DNA of 64,000 bases from Cunninghamella blakesleeana (lineage: Eukaryota; Mucoromycota; Mucoromycetes; Mucorales; Cunninghamellaceae): contig JAFCIZ010000002.1 of NCBI GenBank assembly GCA_017871115.1, positions 1,137,501 through 1,201,500 of the forward strand, given 5' to 3'. Below are positions 43,931 to 59,006 of the stretch, in pieces. The stretch's first letter is position 1. Each line of letters opens with the position of its first letter. The position numbers and the translations under genes were made by a program. The notes under the pieces are model-generated. The model did no database searches and was not told the DNA's origin. It saw only the letters and a program-made list of their open reading frames with translations.

Positions 43931-44134
43931 TTAACAAGTTCTCGTTAGATAATAATTAGCACCATTATAATATATATACAGACTTGCACCATTAACGTAT
44001 GCTTGATCACGGAATGTGGCAACATATACCCAATCGGCACTAGATTGTCGCCATAATCTTTCAATAGCAACTTGTGTATTTTTATCAAGTGGCACCCATA
44101 CGGATCCTGCGTTATAACACCATTGATAGCTCAT
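43931..44134 (-). CDS. Stand-alone WWE-like domain protein, 67 residues
   Basis: Single exon from ATG 44134. The whole protein fits the WWE fold pattern: an aromatic start (YQWCYNAGSVWVPLD), a helix (TQVAIERLWRQSS), a strand with AYVNGASLYIYYNG and a final YYLTRT. WWE domains bind ADP-ribose or iso-ADP-ribose units and normally form part of larger ubiquitin ligases or PARPs, so a protein that is only this domain is unusual. It is convergent with HOP2 and has its own AT-rich 5' region. The assignment is by eye; weak similarity to another small beta fold is the alternative. Confidence 0.55.
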   Translation of the reverse strand: MSYQWCYNAGSVWVPLDKNTQVAIERLWRQSSADWVYVATFRDQAYVNGASLYIYYNGANYYLTRTC

Positions 44135-45593
44135 TATTTTATTTATATATGGATTGATTTAATTTGCAAAAAACTGAAAAATAGTTGGTATAAATAGTAT
44201 TGGGTTTATTGATTTATATAATTACTTGGCTATATAAAGATAGTATATATCTTAGTATGTATGTATGTTTTTATTTTTTTTTAAAAAAAATATTATAAAT
44301 AAAAAAAAGAAAAGAAAAGAAGAAGAAAAAAATTATGCGTTTTTATAAGTTTGAAATAGAGAGAGCTTTGAAATATCTTTTTATAGAAGTGATCATATAA
44401 ACTTTGCCACTAACAGATAGGTATTGTATGGATTCCACTTCAAGAAAAAAAAATAAATAGGCAAATTGATCATTCACCCTTATATTTCCTTCCCTATGTT
44501 GTATGCTGTGCCTTTTTTTTTACTATTTTTTTTTACTATTATTATTACTATTACTATTATTTTCTTTTGGATATGTAAACAAAAAAAAAAGCATCTATTT
44601 ATGAACATATAGTAATAATAATAATAATGATAATAAAAACAGCTATAGTAATATTACGTGTCAACTATGATTTATAATGACTTGTGTGTTTTTATTTTTA
44701 CCAATTATAGCTGCGGCGATAACTCCATACAATAATAAAAGTATCTATTACATAGAGCTACGCATTATTATGTTGAAGAAAAAAAAATGATCGAATGCGG
44801 CGTTTTAATCTATTGTTCTTTTCCTCTTTTTTACATTTTTTATTTTGTTTTAATGCTTAGCCAATGATGATATGTTTTGTTTACCAATAAAAAAATAACG
44901 CATGTTATGAATAAAATGAAATTAAATATAAACGATTCGTTTTTACTCCAATGACATATGTATTGATCCGATATTAAGTAGGCATAAATTTATACCTTGC
45001 CACACTACCTTGTTTAGAAAAAGCAGGACACAAATCCTTTTTATAAATATTTTTGTTATCATTTGACCAACTGATATCTAATATATCAGATTATTCATAT
45101 ATATATATATATAAATGACTTGGTATTATATTAAATTCATCATTTAAGTACTAATAATAGATATTTGCTTTGTAAATTTTTGCACAAAAATAAAAAAAAG
45201 ACAAACAACTAGATCGTATAAAGAAAAAAGTTTTTTTTAGTTGGTTTTTCACACTTTCATTATGTATTTAAAAATAAAAAACTCATATAAAACATTTTTA
45301 AAATTGAGTGTTGGTAAATCCTGATTAAATCATTATTTTAAAGTCGAAATAAAAATATTAATAAATAATAATAATAGTAAAATATCAACTTTCTTTTTAA
45401 ATGAAGGTTTATAATATTTGATTTTCTTTATATAAACATACTATTGAGCGTTAAATTTTATTTAAAGCATAAGTCTTTTTTTGGATGGCGTTGTTTTAAT
45501 TTTTTTTCATTGTTATTATTTTTTTCTTGGTGATTTTTTTATCTGTATTTTTTTTTTTAAGTCTTTATTTTATTTTATTAACTTCCTATTATT
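44135..45593. other. Long intergenic spacer
   Basis: 1.46 kb between divergent genes. It is AT-rich with T-runs, ATT repeats and a CT/T-rich tract (45500-45560) before the NC2-alpha start. No gene or RNA recognised. Confidence 0.5.
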
Positions 45594-46330
45594 ATGAAAA
45601 AGAAATATAAAACAAAATTTCCTGTTGTAAGACGAATTAATGATTAGTTATAGTATTATTAATTATGATTATTATTACTATTATTATTATTATAATAATA
45701 ATAAAATATATTAGTTATTTATTTTTTTTTCATCTTTTATGTTTCTATACTTACTTTTTTCTATTACTATTCTTTATATACTTTCTTTCTTTATAGGCAC
45801 GAATTAAAAAGATTATGCAACTGGATGAAGATGTAGGAAAAGTAGCCCAAGCAACACCAATACTAATATGTATGTTATGATTGGTTTATATAAATATATA
45901 AATATATAAATATATTATATAACGCAACTAATGAATATATATATTTAGCTAAAGCCTTAGAACTTTTTATGCAATCTTTAATTGATCAAGCTTGTAATCA
46001 AGCAAGACAAAGAAGCTCTAAACGATTAACTGTTGCCCACTTGTAAGAACTTTAATAATAATATATTAAATATAAAAAGTAAATAAAAAGAAAATAGTTC
46101 ATAAAGCATAGAAATCCATTACTAAATATGTATAATTTTTTTTTTACAAATATATATATATATATAGAAAAAAGACAATAGATACGATAGAACAGTTCGA
46201 TTTTCTTAAAGATATTGTGGCTAGTGTACCAGATCCAACAGATACAGTCATGACAGAAGAAAAAGATGATAAGCCTGTACGAACTAGAAAACCAAAATCT
46301 ATTAAGATGAAAGAAGAGGATGAAGATTAA
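45594..46330 (+). CDS. NC2-alpha / DRAP1 histone-fold transcription regulator (Bur6)
   Basis: Four exons: 45594-45626, 45797-45869, 45949-46042, 46168-46330, giving 120 residues. After a basic start (MKKKYKTKFPVARIKKIMQ) the histone fold follows: DEDVGKVAQATPILISKALE, LFMQSLIDQACNQARQRSSK, RLTVAHLKKTI, and then QFDFLKDIVASVPD, the conserved NC2-alpha/DRAP1 end. The tail is acidic and basic mixed. With NC2-beta it binds TBP on DNA and represses or redirects Pol II initiation. Spliced phases 0, 1 and 2 join. Confidence 0.94.
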
Positions 46331-46582
46331 CAGCAAAGGAAATGATATATGTAACACAGATGCTTTTTTACTTTGGATATGACACAAATATTTGATATAA
46401 TGACGATAAAAAATAATTATAATAGTAATCTTTCAACTTTATTTTATTTTATCTTTTCTTCTTATTCTTTTCTTCTTTTTCTTCTTTTATATACATATAT
46501 ACATATATATTTATATTTTTTTTTTTTATATATTTATATTATTTTATTATTCAAACTATATCATAATAAAATCAGCTGCAAT

Positions 46583-47840
<1,258 letters not shown>

Positions 47841-48372
47841 CTTATTTTACTATTTTACTTTTCTTTTTTGTTTTTTTTTAAATAATATAATATATATATA
47901 TTCTTATTTATAAAATAAATATTGATCTCGAGAAATAAAATAAAAAATAAATCAATGATGTTTCATATCATACAATAATAAATATAAGCATAATGGTAAA
48001 AGTGCTAGTAATATTGAATAGTAAAGAAGGTTGCTATGTTGGATAAAGGAAGAGTGTCTTATCATATAAAAAAGGTTAAGAAGCATAATTAAAGCCAAAA
48101 ATGGAACAGCCCACCACCTTTTTTTATATCTCTTTTACTTTATTTTATTATTTTATTTAAGATACTAGCTTGGCAATAAAAAAATCATATAAAAAGAAGA
48201 TTATTGTGTGCGCGTAATAAAATTCTTTTTTAATATACATATAGAAATGTATTAGCTAGTTGATCAAATATAAGATGTGTTGGATTTTTTTTTGCAGTTA
48301 TTTTTTCAAACTCTAATATCTACTCTCTATTTCTCTTTCCTCTCTACACTATTTATTTCAGACATACGTGAT

Positions 48373-48415
<43 letters not shown>

Positions 48416-48642
48416 TTATTGATAATATTCAAATAGTAATAAAGGGTTGTACATTTTATATATAAATAAAAGAGAGAATAAATAATGAGATATATAGATA
48501 CGTAGATTATAAGTAAATATTAGATATTAATAAGAATAAAAATTAAGTAATAAAATGGTAAATAAAAATGAAATAATATATATATGTATATATATTTATA
48601 AATGTAATAATAGCAATAATAATAATAAAAAATGGAGAAAAA
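47841..48642. other. Convergent spacer between b561 and Arf-GEF genes
   Basis: AT-rich 3' flanks of two convergent genes with a TA run (48377-48411) and TA-rich stretches. No gene seen. Confidence 0.5.
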
Positions 48643-49447
48643 TTATAAATTTAATTCCAATTCAATTTCTTTTATAAGATCAATCTTATTTTTTTCAAAA
48701 TCGATACCAATATCCAATTTTTTTTTGTTTTCTTCACCATCAATGGTATGTAAGAGTAATCCCTTTTCGATAGCATCACAATAATGCTGATATTTAAGAA
48801 TATCACCTAATAAGTAAGAGGATTTCAAAGACCAATTGGCCATAACTTTTTTGTAATTGAAGGATTTTTTAGGAAATTTCACCAATATTTTTGTTTTCAC
48901 TTCACGATGTTCATTAATTTCAGCATGTAGCCAATGTAAATGTTCTTTTAATACATTTAATTGATCTTGTTCATTTAAATGGCTGGAAGTCATAGGTGGT
49001 AAAGGTGGTTGCCAATCAAAAATAGTAATTGCATCAGGGTTATGGATTCCAACTGTATTACCTGTTGTCATTTCTCCGTTTTGTATTGCATCCAAATCAA
49101 CAATGACATCATGTAAACATTCGCCCCAACCAAAATCCATATTACTAACTCCCCCTTGTAGTGGTTCTTTACTTTTCATGGCTGCCCAATAATTACATGT
49201 GTCTACCCATGAGGTGACATCGTCTAATGAATGGCCTTGGAATAAATAGACACCTCCATTTGCTTGTTGTAATGCAAATACATGTGGTCGATTTTTATTA
49301 TATCCAGGTGGTGGAAGAACGTTGGCTAATGTATGGTTTAATTCTATCGTTACTGCTAAATGGTTCTATTTTTTTTTAAAAAAATAATAATCAGTTGATT
49401 AGTCTATCCATTAATTTATAAATATATGAATATATATTGAAATAAAA

Positions 49448-49489
<42 letters not shown>

Positions 49490-52400
49490 TACCTTCCAAG
49501 CTGGATTAAAACTGGTAAGAGGACTTTCAAATACTTTTTTAGAAGAAGGTTGTTTATTGACAGGACGAAGTAAATCATTAGTATCTTGACAAATACGATC
49601 TATTTCTGATTGTGTTGGGATGTTATAAAGTTTAACGAAACCTTGGTGAGCCACAACAAGATATTCATTCCATTCACGAAACCTAGCCTTTTGATCTGAT
49701 GATTTTAATAAATGTTTACACATAATAATGCCTTCTTTGGCATAAGGAGGGTTTTGTATAAATGATGAATATGAAGTAGTAGATCCATAAATTGATGAAG
49801 ACATTGACGATAGCGATAGTGAAGTTGCTGTGGATCGAAGTATACTTTTTGTTCGTTTCCGTTGCATATTATTATAATGGTGATCACTGTTATTATTCGT
49901 ATTATTATTATTATCACCAAAAGAATGGCCTGAACCAAATGATGTAATGGAATCGTTATTATTATTTAATTTCATCGAGCTAGATCCTAATGGGTTTTGT
50001 CGAATGGATATACTACGAGATTGTCGCCTTCCTGAAAATAATGGTTGGGAGGGTGATAATGAAGAAGAGGAAGTAGAAGAGATGGATGTGGAAGTTGGTA
50101 GTTTTTGAATGGGTGATAAGTCGTTTTCTAAAAGGACGCTTTCACGACCAGCTCTTCGAATAATAGAGTTCATTCCTCGTTTAAGACTTTCAACATGTCG
50201 TAAATTGGATTTATTTAAACTATTTGCATTGCTACCAGAAAGAGGTTGTAATATTTGATAGTTTTTAACAGAGATATAAATTTCCTAATAAAAGAACCAT
50301 GATAATAATAGTAATAAAATAATAATAATAATAAATATAGAATCGTACATTAAAACAGATATTTTTATAATTAATTATTATTATATTATATACCTTTAAA
50401 TAGTTTTCCATTTCCATTTCAAAATGATCAGAGTAATCAATATCCGAGTTTTGTATTCGTTGAGTATTAATGGCAACCATAGTATTTTTTACAAATTCTA
50501 TTTTGGTCATACGTTGATGATTCCCTTGCACTACATGTAAATCAGTATTTAATAGGAGTATAGAATAAACTACAGCATATACCACATCTATAAAAGATAA
50601 ATAAACAAATAGAATAATAATATAGGTGTTACAAAATAAATAATAATAATAATAATAATAATATTAAATTAATTTCTTTTTCATATTTCATATTCATATT
50701 ATAATTATTATTGTTATTTACCAGCACATTTAAAGATAGATTGTGGATTACAATCCCAATATCTATGAGCAAATACTTCTAATATTCTATCGATTTGCTG
50801 AGCTTCGGCTTTAAAATATAATTTACTACATAGTTTTCTATATGAAGTAAAAAATATATAAATAAAAAAAGGGAAATATCAATTAACTTTATGCATGTAT
50901 ATATCAAAAATTCAAGTTTTTTCTATATTTATTTATTTATGTACCTAAATGCACTATCTAGTTGCATATTTGTAAAATAAAACAGGTCCATGTAACAAAC
51001 TAAAGTTTCAGCATTAAATGAATCACTAATATAAAAGGAATCGTTATGTTAATATATATATGTATACTTGTTTCTTTTTTTTTTTTTTTTTTTTTTAAAA
51101 AAAAATAAAATGAAATAAATAAAAAGACATGTATATAAATATATATAACTTACGTTTGACCTAACCATTCTGCAAATTTATCTTTTGTCATAAAAGATTC
51201 GTCTTCATCCCAAATTCTTTTGGCTGTTTCTTTTGATTCTACCGATAAATGGGAAGGGCGAATCCAGATATGGGATAATCTAGGATCTTGAAGTTGTTCC
51301 ATTTTTGTTGTAGAAGATTGATTCCAAGCATCGTCCAATGATTTTGAAAACATTTCTGAAAGTGCTTTAATAGATCTAGATCGTTCATGTTGACTTCGAG
51401 ATGGTGGTGATTGATTCTTTTTCTTTTGATCCAAAGTATTACAAATTAATTTATTTTCAGCTTGAGCTCTTGAAGCTTCTTTATCCTCTTTAGATAATTC
51501 ATTTTCTTCATCGTTATTTTCTTCTATACCATCATCATTATTTATTATTATATCTGGCTGTTGTTGTTGAGATTGTTTTTTTGTTGTTGTTGTATCATTT
51601 TCTGGTAAATAAAAAATGCCACTAAAACGATTATTACCATCAGTACTTTTCCGTTTCCAATCCAACATAGGTTGAGTTAATTCATCGGGAGGTAAGGATC
51701 GTCTTAATTTTTGAATGGAACTATAATTTCGATAAGCTGATAAAGAAGGGTGGATATTGACGGCTAAACCACCTGCACTATTAAAGTGCCCAGCGCCTAA
51801 AAGGTGAGAAAGGCTTGATCTTTTTTCTTCATTTTTTAAATTAATTTCTTCTTCTGCATCAACAAAGGACTCATCATCACTACTTTGATTTATATCATCA
51901 TCATCATCATCATCGTCATTGTCATCGTTTTGATCATCATGATTTTGTTTTTCATTATTTTTAATGGTATCTTGTTGATTTATATGACTTGAATCAGATA
52001 TAGTGTTATTATAATTATGATTAGTATTTTGAACAGATGGGTTATATAATGATTGTGAATGTGGGGAAGGAAGAGAATGTTTTTCAATATTAGTGGTATC
52101 ACCTGTTGTTGTACCAGTGCAAGATGAATAGATACTATCAGGTTGTGTATTGGTTGAGGTAAAAGTTGAAGATCGCTGTCTTTGTTGTAGTTGATCATAG
52201 GTATCATCATTTAACGATAAATGGTCAGATATGGTCAATGTTTTTAATTGATGAGCTGTTGAAGAGGATGTGGAAGAACAAGTAGTTGATAGTGATGTAA
52301 CAGTTGTTGCTTTTATATTATTGGTATTATTGTTATTTGTAGTATAATGAAAACTCATATGATTTTCTTGATAATTTGTCAAATTTTGTTGATGATCATG

Positions 52401-52871
52401 ATCTATACCTGACTATAATATATATATATATATATATAAATAACGAAAACTTATTAGCTTCTTAAAAAAAAAAAACATCCCATTATTTTAAATATATACC
52501 TATTTTTATTTCCTTTTTACCTTTGTTAATTTTTTAAGTAATTTTTTAATTCTTTTCCTCTTTTTAATTTTTTGTACAGGCTGAATAGATAAAAGAACAA
52601 AAGTTAGAATGAGTAAATCAATAAATAATCAGGTTCATAAATAATTAAAAGTATAAAAATATTATTATCACACATTTTTTATTATTACCTTTGTACTACT
52701 GTCAAAAAAAGAGTCCACTGCTTGTTCATAAGGTTGATTAGGCGGAGGAGGGGTAGAAGGAGGAGTATGCAAATGATATGAAGCGGTAGATGTCGAAGGT
52801 GATAAAAAACGAGATAAAAAGTGTTTGGATTTTATATCTGAGCTATCTGATATAGGTGAAGATGGTGTCAT
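48643..52871 (-). CDS. Sec7-PH Arf guanine nucleotide exchange factor (Syt1/EFA6-like)
   Basis: Eight exons: 52689-52871, 52521-52580, 51154-52412, 50945-51025, 50722-50837, 50394-50587, 49493-50284, 48643-49365, giving 1135 residues. The first 470 residues are low complexity (P/S/T, acidic and Q runs). The Sec7 domain (about 475-632) includes MTKDKFAEWLG, MQLDSAFRKLCSKLYFKAEAQQIDRILEVFA with the catalytic Glu, and SILLLNTDLHV. A PH domain (about 810-960) has KEGIIMCKHLL, WNEYLVVAHQGFVKLY, and ends VYLFQGHSLDDVTSWV. The C-terminus is helical. Sec7 next to PH is the arrangement of yeast Syt1/Yel1 and animal EFA6/PSD factors, which activate Arf GTPases at Golgi or plasma membrane. Confidence 0.9.
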
Positions 52872-53258
52872 TTTGTTAAGTATATTGTTTAAATAAAATA
52901 AAAGAAGAGGCAGAAAAGAAAGGTTAAAAATGCAGAATTGTGGAGAAAAAAAGAAAAAAGAAAGGGAGAAAGAAAGTGGGAAAAAAAAGTTTTTATAAGG
53001 GAAAGGGAAGGGAAAGGGAGAGGAAAGAAAAAAAATAAAAATAGGGAGGAAGACTTGACAACAAAGAGAAAAAAAATGAAAGAAGAGGGAAAAAAAGTAA
53101 AATGTAAAAAAAGGTGTTTTTAAAACAAGGTGTTTAAAAAAAAAATTCACAATAATAATCAGTTTTGTGTGACAAAAAAATCTAGAGCTTAAAAAATCTG
53201 GTATTTAAAAAATATAAATATAATTATTTTATAATAGTTTCTTTTTTTATTATCATTA
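52872..53258. other. Promoter region with CT-rich tract (minus strand)
   Basis: The upstream region of the Arf-GEF is strongly purine-rich on the plus strand (about 52890-53110), that is CCTTTCCC/CTTTT-rich on the coding strand. It then turns AT-rich toward the LYRM5 3' end. A frame through it up to 53150 is an artefact of the pyrimidine tract. Confidence 0.5.
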
Positions 53259-53404
53259 TTATTCAACATATCGTTTACGCATAACGCGATATTTTCTAAG
53301 ATAATACATCATTTCAAGTTCTATTATAGAAAATTAAACAAGACATAATATGTTAATAAAATATATAATAAATAATATATAGTAGATAATAGAAATATAA
53401 TATA

Positions 53405-53442
<38 letters not shown>

Positions 53443-53775
53443 TATATAATATATTTTATTACCTTTGCAGACGTATTCACCAAGAGCAATAGCTTTTTTA
53501 ATTTCTTCTTCATCTTTAAGATCTTTTTTCTTAAAGAATGCTTCTTTTAGTTTGGGTCGAAAGAAATTATTATATCCTGCTGGGTATTCGCGCCCAAGGT
53601 ATGCTAACTAGTATATTTTTTTTTAAAAAATAATAAAAATAATTGTATTATTTTATTTTATTTTGTTTAAAAAACTACTCATTTATTTTATTACATAAAT
53701 AAATAAATAATACTAACAAAATATTCTTACCTGTTTATATAAATTGATTACTTGAGAACGTAATGGCGTTGTCAT
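53259..53775 (-). CDS. ETFRF1: LYR-motif protein LYRM5/ETFRF1
   Basis: Three exons: 53731-53775, 53463-53607, 53259-53320, giving 83 residues. [20 protein letters not shown] carries the Complex1_LYR opening with L-Y-K in place of L-Y-R. It is followed by [20 protein letters not shown], then [20 protein letters not shown] and KYRVMRKRY. Spacing and the LAYLGREYP and ELE..Y.LRKYR motifs match LYRM5/ETFRF1, a mitochondrial matrix protein that with acyl-ACP removes flavin from electron transfer flavoprotein. The exons are too short to stand out as open frames and were found by reading the strand. Confidence 0.9.
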
Positions 53776-53999
53776 AATATAGATATATATTTATCTATAT
53801 TAGTATTGAAGTAGAAAAAAAATATATTTATAAAAAAGAGCTATGTTTATTTTTTTTTCTCCACTACTAGTGTATTTTTTAAAATCCGCCTTTTTCATTT
53901 GATATATAAATCTATAAATACTATTCAACTACTATTTATATTTAATTATTTAGTAATAAATTATATAAATCGATATTATTATTATTTTTATTATTTTTA

Positions 54000-54055
<56 letters not shown>

Positions 54056-54507
54056 ATCATCATCATAATAATAATCGTAAATGATTTATTAATTCCAGAT
54101 CAGTATTATATTTTTTTTTATATTTTTTTTTTGGTATATATGATTAAATAAATGAAATGCATCTCATATTTCAATAAAAAAGTTTAGTGTACCAATGATC
54201 ATTGTTATCTTAAAAAGATGGTAACGGGCTTTTAACCTTTTTTTTTTAGTTTTTTATATCTACACTATTTGCCTGTGTAACTAACAAAAACTAATGTAGA
54301 TAAATAATCATATTTTATTGATATAATAAAAAAATAATAATAAAAAAAAAGGAGGAAATCTTTATATGTATAAAAAAGAGAATAATTCAGTAATAAATAA
54401 TAGTAAAATTATATTTATAAAAATGAATGAAAATAAAATTAAACGCAATATAAAAAAAATGTATATAGTTATTAGATATCAATACACCACCACCATCATT
54501 GCTTTTT
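53776..54507. other. Intergenic spacer with TTA repeat
   Basis: Contains a long ATT run (about 54003-54051) and T-runs. It covers the 5' side of LYRM5 and the 3' side of the DUF3020 gene. No gene seen. Confidence 0.5.
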
Positions 54508-56554
54508 TTAAGGTCGATACCCAGCATTCAATTGCATAAGTGTCATAACGGCGTCCATAGGATAATCACTTTTCTTTTCTATCCCTTCATCTTCTTTCGT
54601 ATTTTCCTTTTTTACTTCTTCCATTTCAATATCATCACTTGTTGTTATTGTAGTTGTTGATGTTGAGGTGGTAGATGGGTCAGTAAGATTCATTTCTGTT
54701 AATTGATTCGCACCTGTTAAACCTTGTGATGTTAATTGTTTCATGATTTCTGCTGTTGCCAAATCAATTTTACTTTGATCTAATTCTATTTTATCATTAT
54801 CTTTGTTTTCGTTCATATTCACATCATTCTCATTATTATTCAAGTTGTTATCACTCATATTTGTATCTGTATTATTATTATTTTCATTATTATTATTGTT
54901 AGTGTTTATATGATGGTGTTGATGTTGGTGGTGGTGATCTGTAGTGATAGTAGGTGGTTGTAAATTTTGGAAAGAAGGGTCATGATGATGGTGAAGCTGG
55001 TGATGGTTGATATCTGTTGATATATGTGTGTTATTATTGTTATTATTATTGTTATTATTTGTTGTAGAAACCAAATTGGAAGGTATTGTTGTTGCAGCAG
55101 AGGTGGAAGAAGAACTAGCTGCTGCCGCTGCTGTGGTGGCTGTAACAGTCTGTGCTAAAAGTTGACTTAGTTGAAGTAATTGTGGGTTTTGTAACGCTGC
55201 TACTAAGGCTGCTGTACTATTTTTTGTTTTTTCATGATCTTGTTGATCAATGCCAAATAAACTTTGATAATGCTGGAGTAATTTTTGTTGTAATTGTGCT
55301 ATGGTATTTTCTTCAGAATCATCAGTCATCGATGGATTAGTGGCTGCTAAAGCTCCATTTACCGCTTGCTTACGTCTTTCCTTTTCTTGTCTTTTGGCTC
55401 TTCGACGTTGGAATTCTTCAGTGATCCATTTCTTTTTATGGTCAGATGGTTCAGGCCCAAATAATTTTTGCGCTCGTTTGTTTACTCGACATCTCAAATC
55501 GTTATCTTTATCTAATGGTTTATTATTTAAAAATATGATAAATAAAAGGTAATGTTGAATGGATAGATAAATAGGCCATTTTCCTTTTTTTATTATTTAA
55601 ATAAGGAACTATTATTTTCAACTTACTTCGTTCTTCATTATTAATACGCCATCGTTGTTTTCTAGTTCTATTTTCATCTCGAATCTATACACATATATAG
55701 TAAATTGTAATTTAAAAAATGAGTAAGAATGGTTTGTATTAAATACGATCCGTGTTTTTCTTTTTTCTTTTATTATAACTTACCTTTTGTTTAATCATTT
55801 GTTGTTTTAACTGTTCAGCAGCGGAAAGTTCGGAAGTTTCACTTAATGGCTGAGAAGTAACTACTGGATGTGGGTTGCCTTGGGTAGTATTTCCTTTGTT
55901 ATTATTATTGTCATTCTTTTCTGCTGTATTTGACGATGGGGAAGTTGTTATTGCTGCTGCTGCTGTCGTTACTGCTGCTGTTGTTGTTTTAGTGGATGGT
56001 TCCGTCGCTGTTGTTACAGTTAAAGTTTCTTGAGTTATTTCGTCCAGTATAGGTGAAGCAGTAATCATTGAAGAAGTTAGAGTAGTTGGTGCTGATATAT
56101 TATTGGATGTTGGTACAGTGGAAACATGTATATTTTCTTCAGTAGAAGAAAGTAATGGATTTTGCTGATGTTCTTGATCCGAATGAGATACTTCTTTATG
56201 CTGCTGTTGTTGCTGCTGTTGCTCCTGTTGTTGTTGAAGTTGTTGTTGCTGCTGCTGCTGTTGTTGTTGACTTAAAACGTTAAGAGCATCAAATACACTT
56301 TGAATAGTAGCTTCCATTGCTGATAAACAAAGATCATCTTGTATAGGTAAAGTCATTGGTGTAGTGTCTTGTTGAGATTGATATGAATTGGTATTGCTAT
56401 TGTTATTATTATCTTTTGTAGATTCATTTAGTATTGAAGATTTTGTCATAAGAATATTGTCATCCTGTGTCTCTTCTGCTTTAGTAGTATCCAACTCCTC
56501 TTCGGATTTAATAGGCTGTATAGGATCGCTATCTGTTTTATCAAGCATACTCAT
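54508..56554 (-). CDS. DUF3020-like nuclear protein, Q/N/S/T-rich
   Basis: Three exons: 55784-56554, 55627-55684, 54508-55511, giving 610 residues. Residues about 240-310 form the only conserved block: SAAEQLKQQM, then RKQRWRINNEERNKDNDLRC, RVNKRAQKLFGPEPS and KKWITEEFQRRRAKRQEKER. This matches the fungal DUF3020 pattern, a basic helical segment likely to be nuclear. The N-terminal region has a Q tract (about 100-120) and S/T/A runs; the C-terminal region has H, N and T runs. Function is unknown; a role in transcription is inferred only from composition. Confidence 0.8.
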
Positions 56555-56597
56555 ATATGGTATAAATTAAACTAATCTATAGTAATACGATCCTTTT

Positions 56598-56644
<47 letters not shown>

Positions 56645-57134
56645 AAAAATAATGAATATGTGTATGTTATTAATAGTATTGAGAAGATAATAGAAAGAGA
56701 AAAAAAAAAAAAAAAAAAAAAAACAAGAAAAAATAGATGTAGAGAAAAAAAAAAAAAATATTTGACTTTTTTTATACTTTTATCATTCTAAAATATATTA
56801 TATATACCTTTTTTTCTATCTTTTTCTTTTTTTTAGTTTCTTTTTTTCAATTAAAAGAGTTTAGTTTTAAAATGGTGCAGGAATCTTGACTGTTTAGTGA
56901 CAAACAAAAAAAACAGGAAAGAGTGGAGAGAAAGAGAGAGGGAGAAAAAAAACTCAAATATAAAAAATATTTTTTTCATTTGAGTTTTAAAAATTCTTGT
57001 CGAATCAGTAAATGGAAGAGGAAAAAAAGCTCACAAAATTTTTTTATTTGAGTTTAAAAATTACACCAAATCAAAAATTGATTAAAATAAATATATGAAA
57101 CAAAGAAGATCAAAAAAAAAAAAAAGTTAAAAAA
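56555..57134. other. Spacer with TA and poly-A runs
   Basis: The upstream side of the DUF3020-like gene. It contains a TA repeat (56601-56640), A-runs (56701-56722 and 56746-56758) and two CT-rich stretches on the coding strand. No gene. Confidence 0.5.
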
Positions 57135-58962
57135 TTAAAAATTAGATTCTATAATATCTAGTAATTCTGTCAAATCCGTTAATACTTCCATATCTGTTGA
57201 AGGTTTTAACATAGCCATCATTAATTTTTCACGAACGATATTAATATCCAATACTTTATATATGTATGGTGAAAGAGCGTATGAATTATCCTTTTCACTG
57301 TGAATGTTTGGTTGACTACGAGTAGTAGAGTTATTATAATCCTTATTTTTACGACGAACGCCATCCCCACCACAAAGTAAACTACGAATTAATTCCATTC
57401 CACGACGCGTAACAACAGTAAAATGCTGGTTACCTGATTCTGCTAAAGTAATGCATAAGCGTAAAATCGTCATAATAGCACCTTTATCTGATACAACCAA
57501 TCTATCTTTCAATGACATATCATTGACAATAATAATAATATTATAGAGCCCTAATATAACCATTTCTAAAGTTGCCAATTGTCCCATAGTGATATTCCCT
57601 AAAACGCGGCCATCACTGAAAAAAAAGTCCTTTCGAATTACTGCAGTTAATTCTACCCAAATATCCTCAATCCAACTAAATTCTAATTCAGGATTACTAT
57701 GAATGAGTTGTTTAAATGCCTTTTGATTATCATATCCTACTGCAATTTTTGCCCATGTTTCAATAGCCAAGAGTGAATAATAAGTATCAGGGCCATGAGT
57801 TAAAAAGTCATGAATTAATCTTACGAAGGCTCTTGCCATAGATACTTGATGAAGTTTTAGATTAACACCAATGTTTGAGAAAATCATCAAGACACTTTTG
57901 CGGTGATCAAGTGTATCCATCCGACGTACACCTACAAACCATGCTTCTTCACGATGCGTATCATCCCAGTCTTCTTCTTTTATACCACGGGTATAATTTA
58001 GTAATTCAAGTAATGTGTCTACAAATCTTTCATGTTTTGCCAAGTATTCAAGATTGTTTGGTATAAATGAAAAGTTTCGTAATAAATTAAGAATACATAA
58101 ACATCGTTCTCTAAGCGATAACCAGATTTCTGATGTTGAATCTTCTAGCATGGGAATTAAACTTTTCATTTCATCCAATGACATGTCAAATAAATCTGCA
58201 TAATTGACCTGAAGTTGATCCGGTAGACTTGTTCTTCTTGATAAAGTGGATGGCGTTGTTGATGTCGATGATTTTGTACCTATATTTTTATCCTTCAAAT
58301 CTATATTATCTGTTACTACTGTCTTTCTATTTTTGTAACCGAAAAAGTCTTGATCCAGTATATCGAGTAAAACGTCCAAAAGATCATCACAATGTGCTAA
58401 AGTTAAGGGTGTTTGAACTGTCAACATGGTTAAACTATTTAAAGCGTTTGCAACTTCCATTTTCATTCCTGATTTTAAAGACATGATTAATGCATGAATA
58501 TCAATAGCACCAAGTTCTGCTAACTGTGCCACCATAGGTTTAATTTCAAATTTATCAAAATATTTCAAATCAACACCACCGTATGTTTCTACGTTTCTTG
58601 TTTTTGGAATATAAGTGACAGGTGTTTGAATAGGAGTGGTTTTTGATGAATTTAGTGTGGGTGATTGTAATTGTTGTTGTTGTATTTTTTCACTATTAGG
58701 TGCTATATCTACCGAATTGGATGCACTCATTGATCGTTCACGACTTTGTGGCTGCATCTTATTAGGAGTGTCCATTTGTGGTTGTGCAGAAATATCGATC
58801 ATTGGTGATCTGTTTGTTTGCTGATTTATTTGAGCCGCTTCATCTACTGATGATCGATGATCCATTTTTTCATTTGGAAGCTGCCTATGTTGCTGTGAAG
58901 GTGTTGATGATGCACTATTTATTTGTGATCCAGAAACTGATGATTTCCGTGCTAACTGTTCT

Positions 58963-59006
<44 letters not shown>

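Noticed and set aside
46373..46582. Longer N-terminus for the second b561 protein
   Set aside because: The upstream frame is F/Y/I/L-rich noise; ATG 46583 begins protein-like sequence and matches the family length.
52872..53150. N-terminal extension of the Arf-GEF in the same frame
   Set aside because: It translates the CT-rich promoter tract into F/S/P/L runs; ATG 52871 gives a sensible start.
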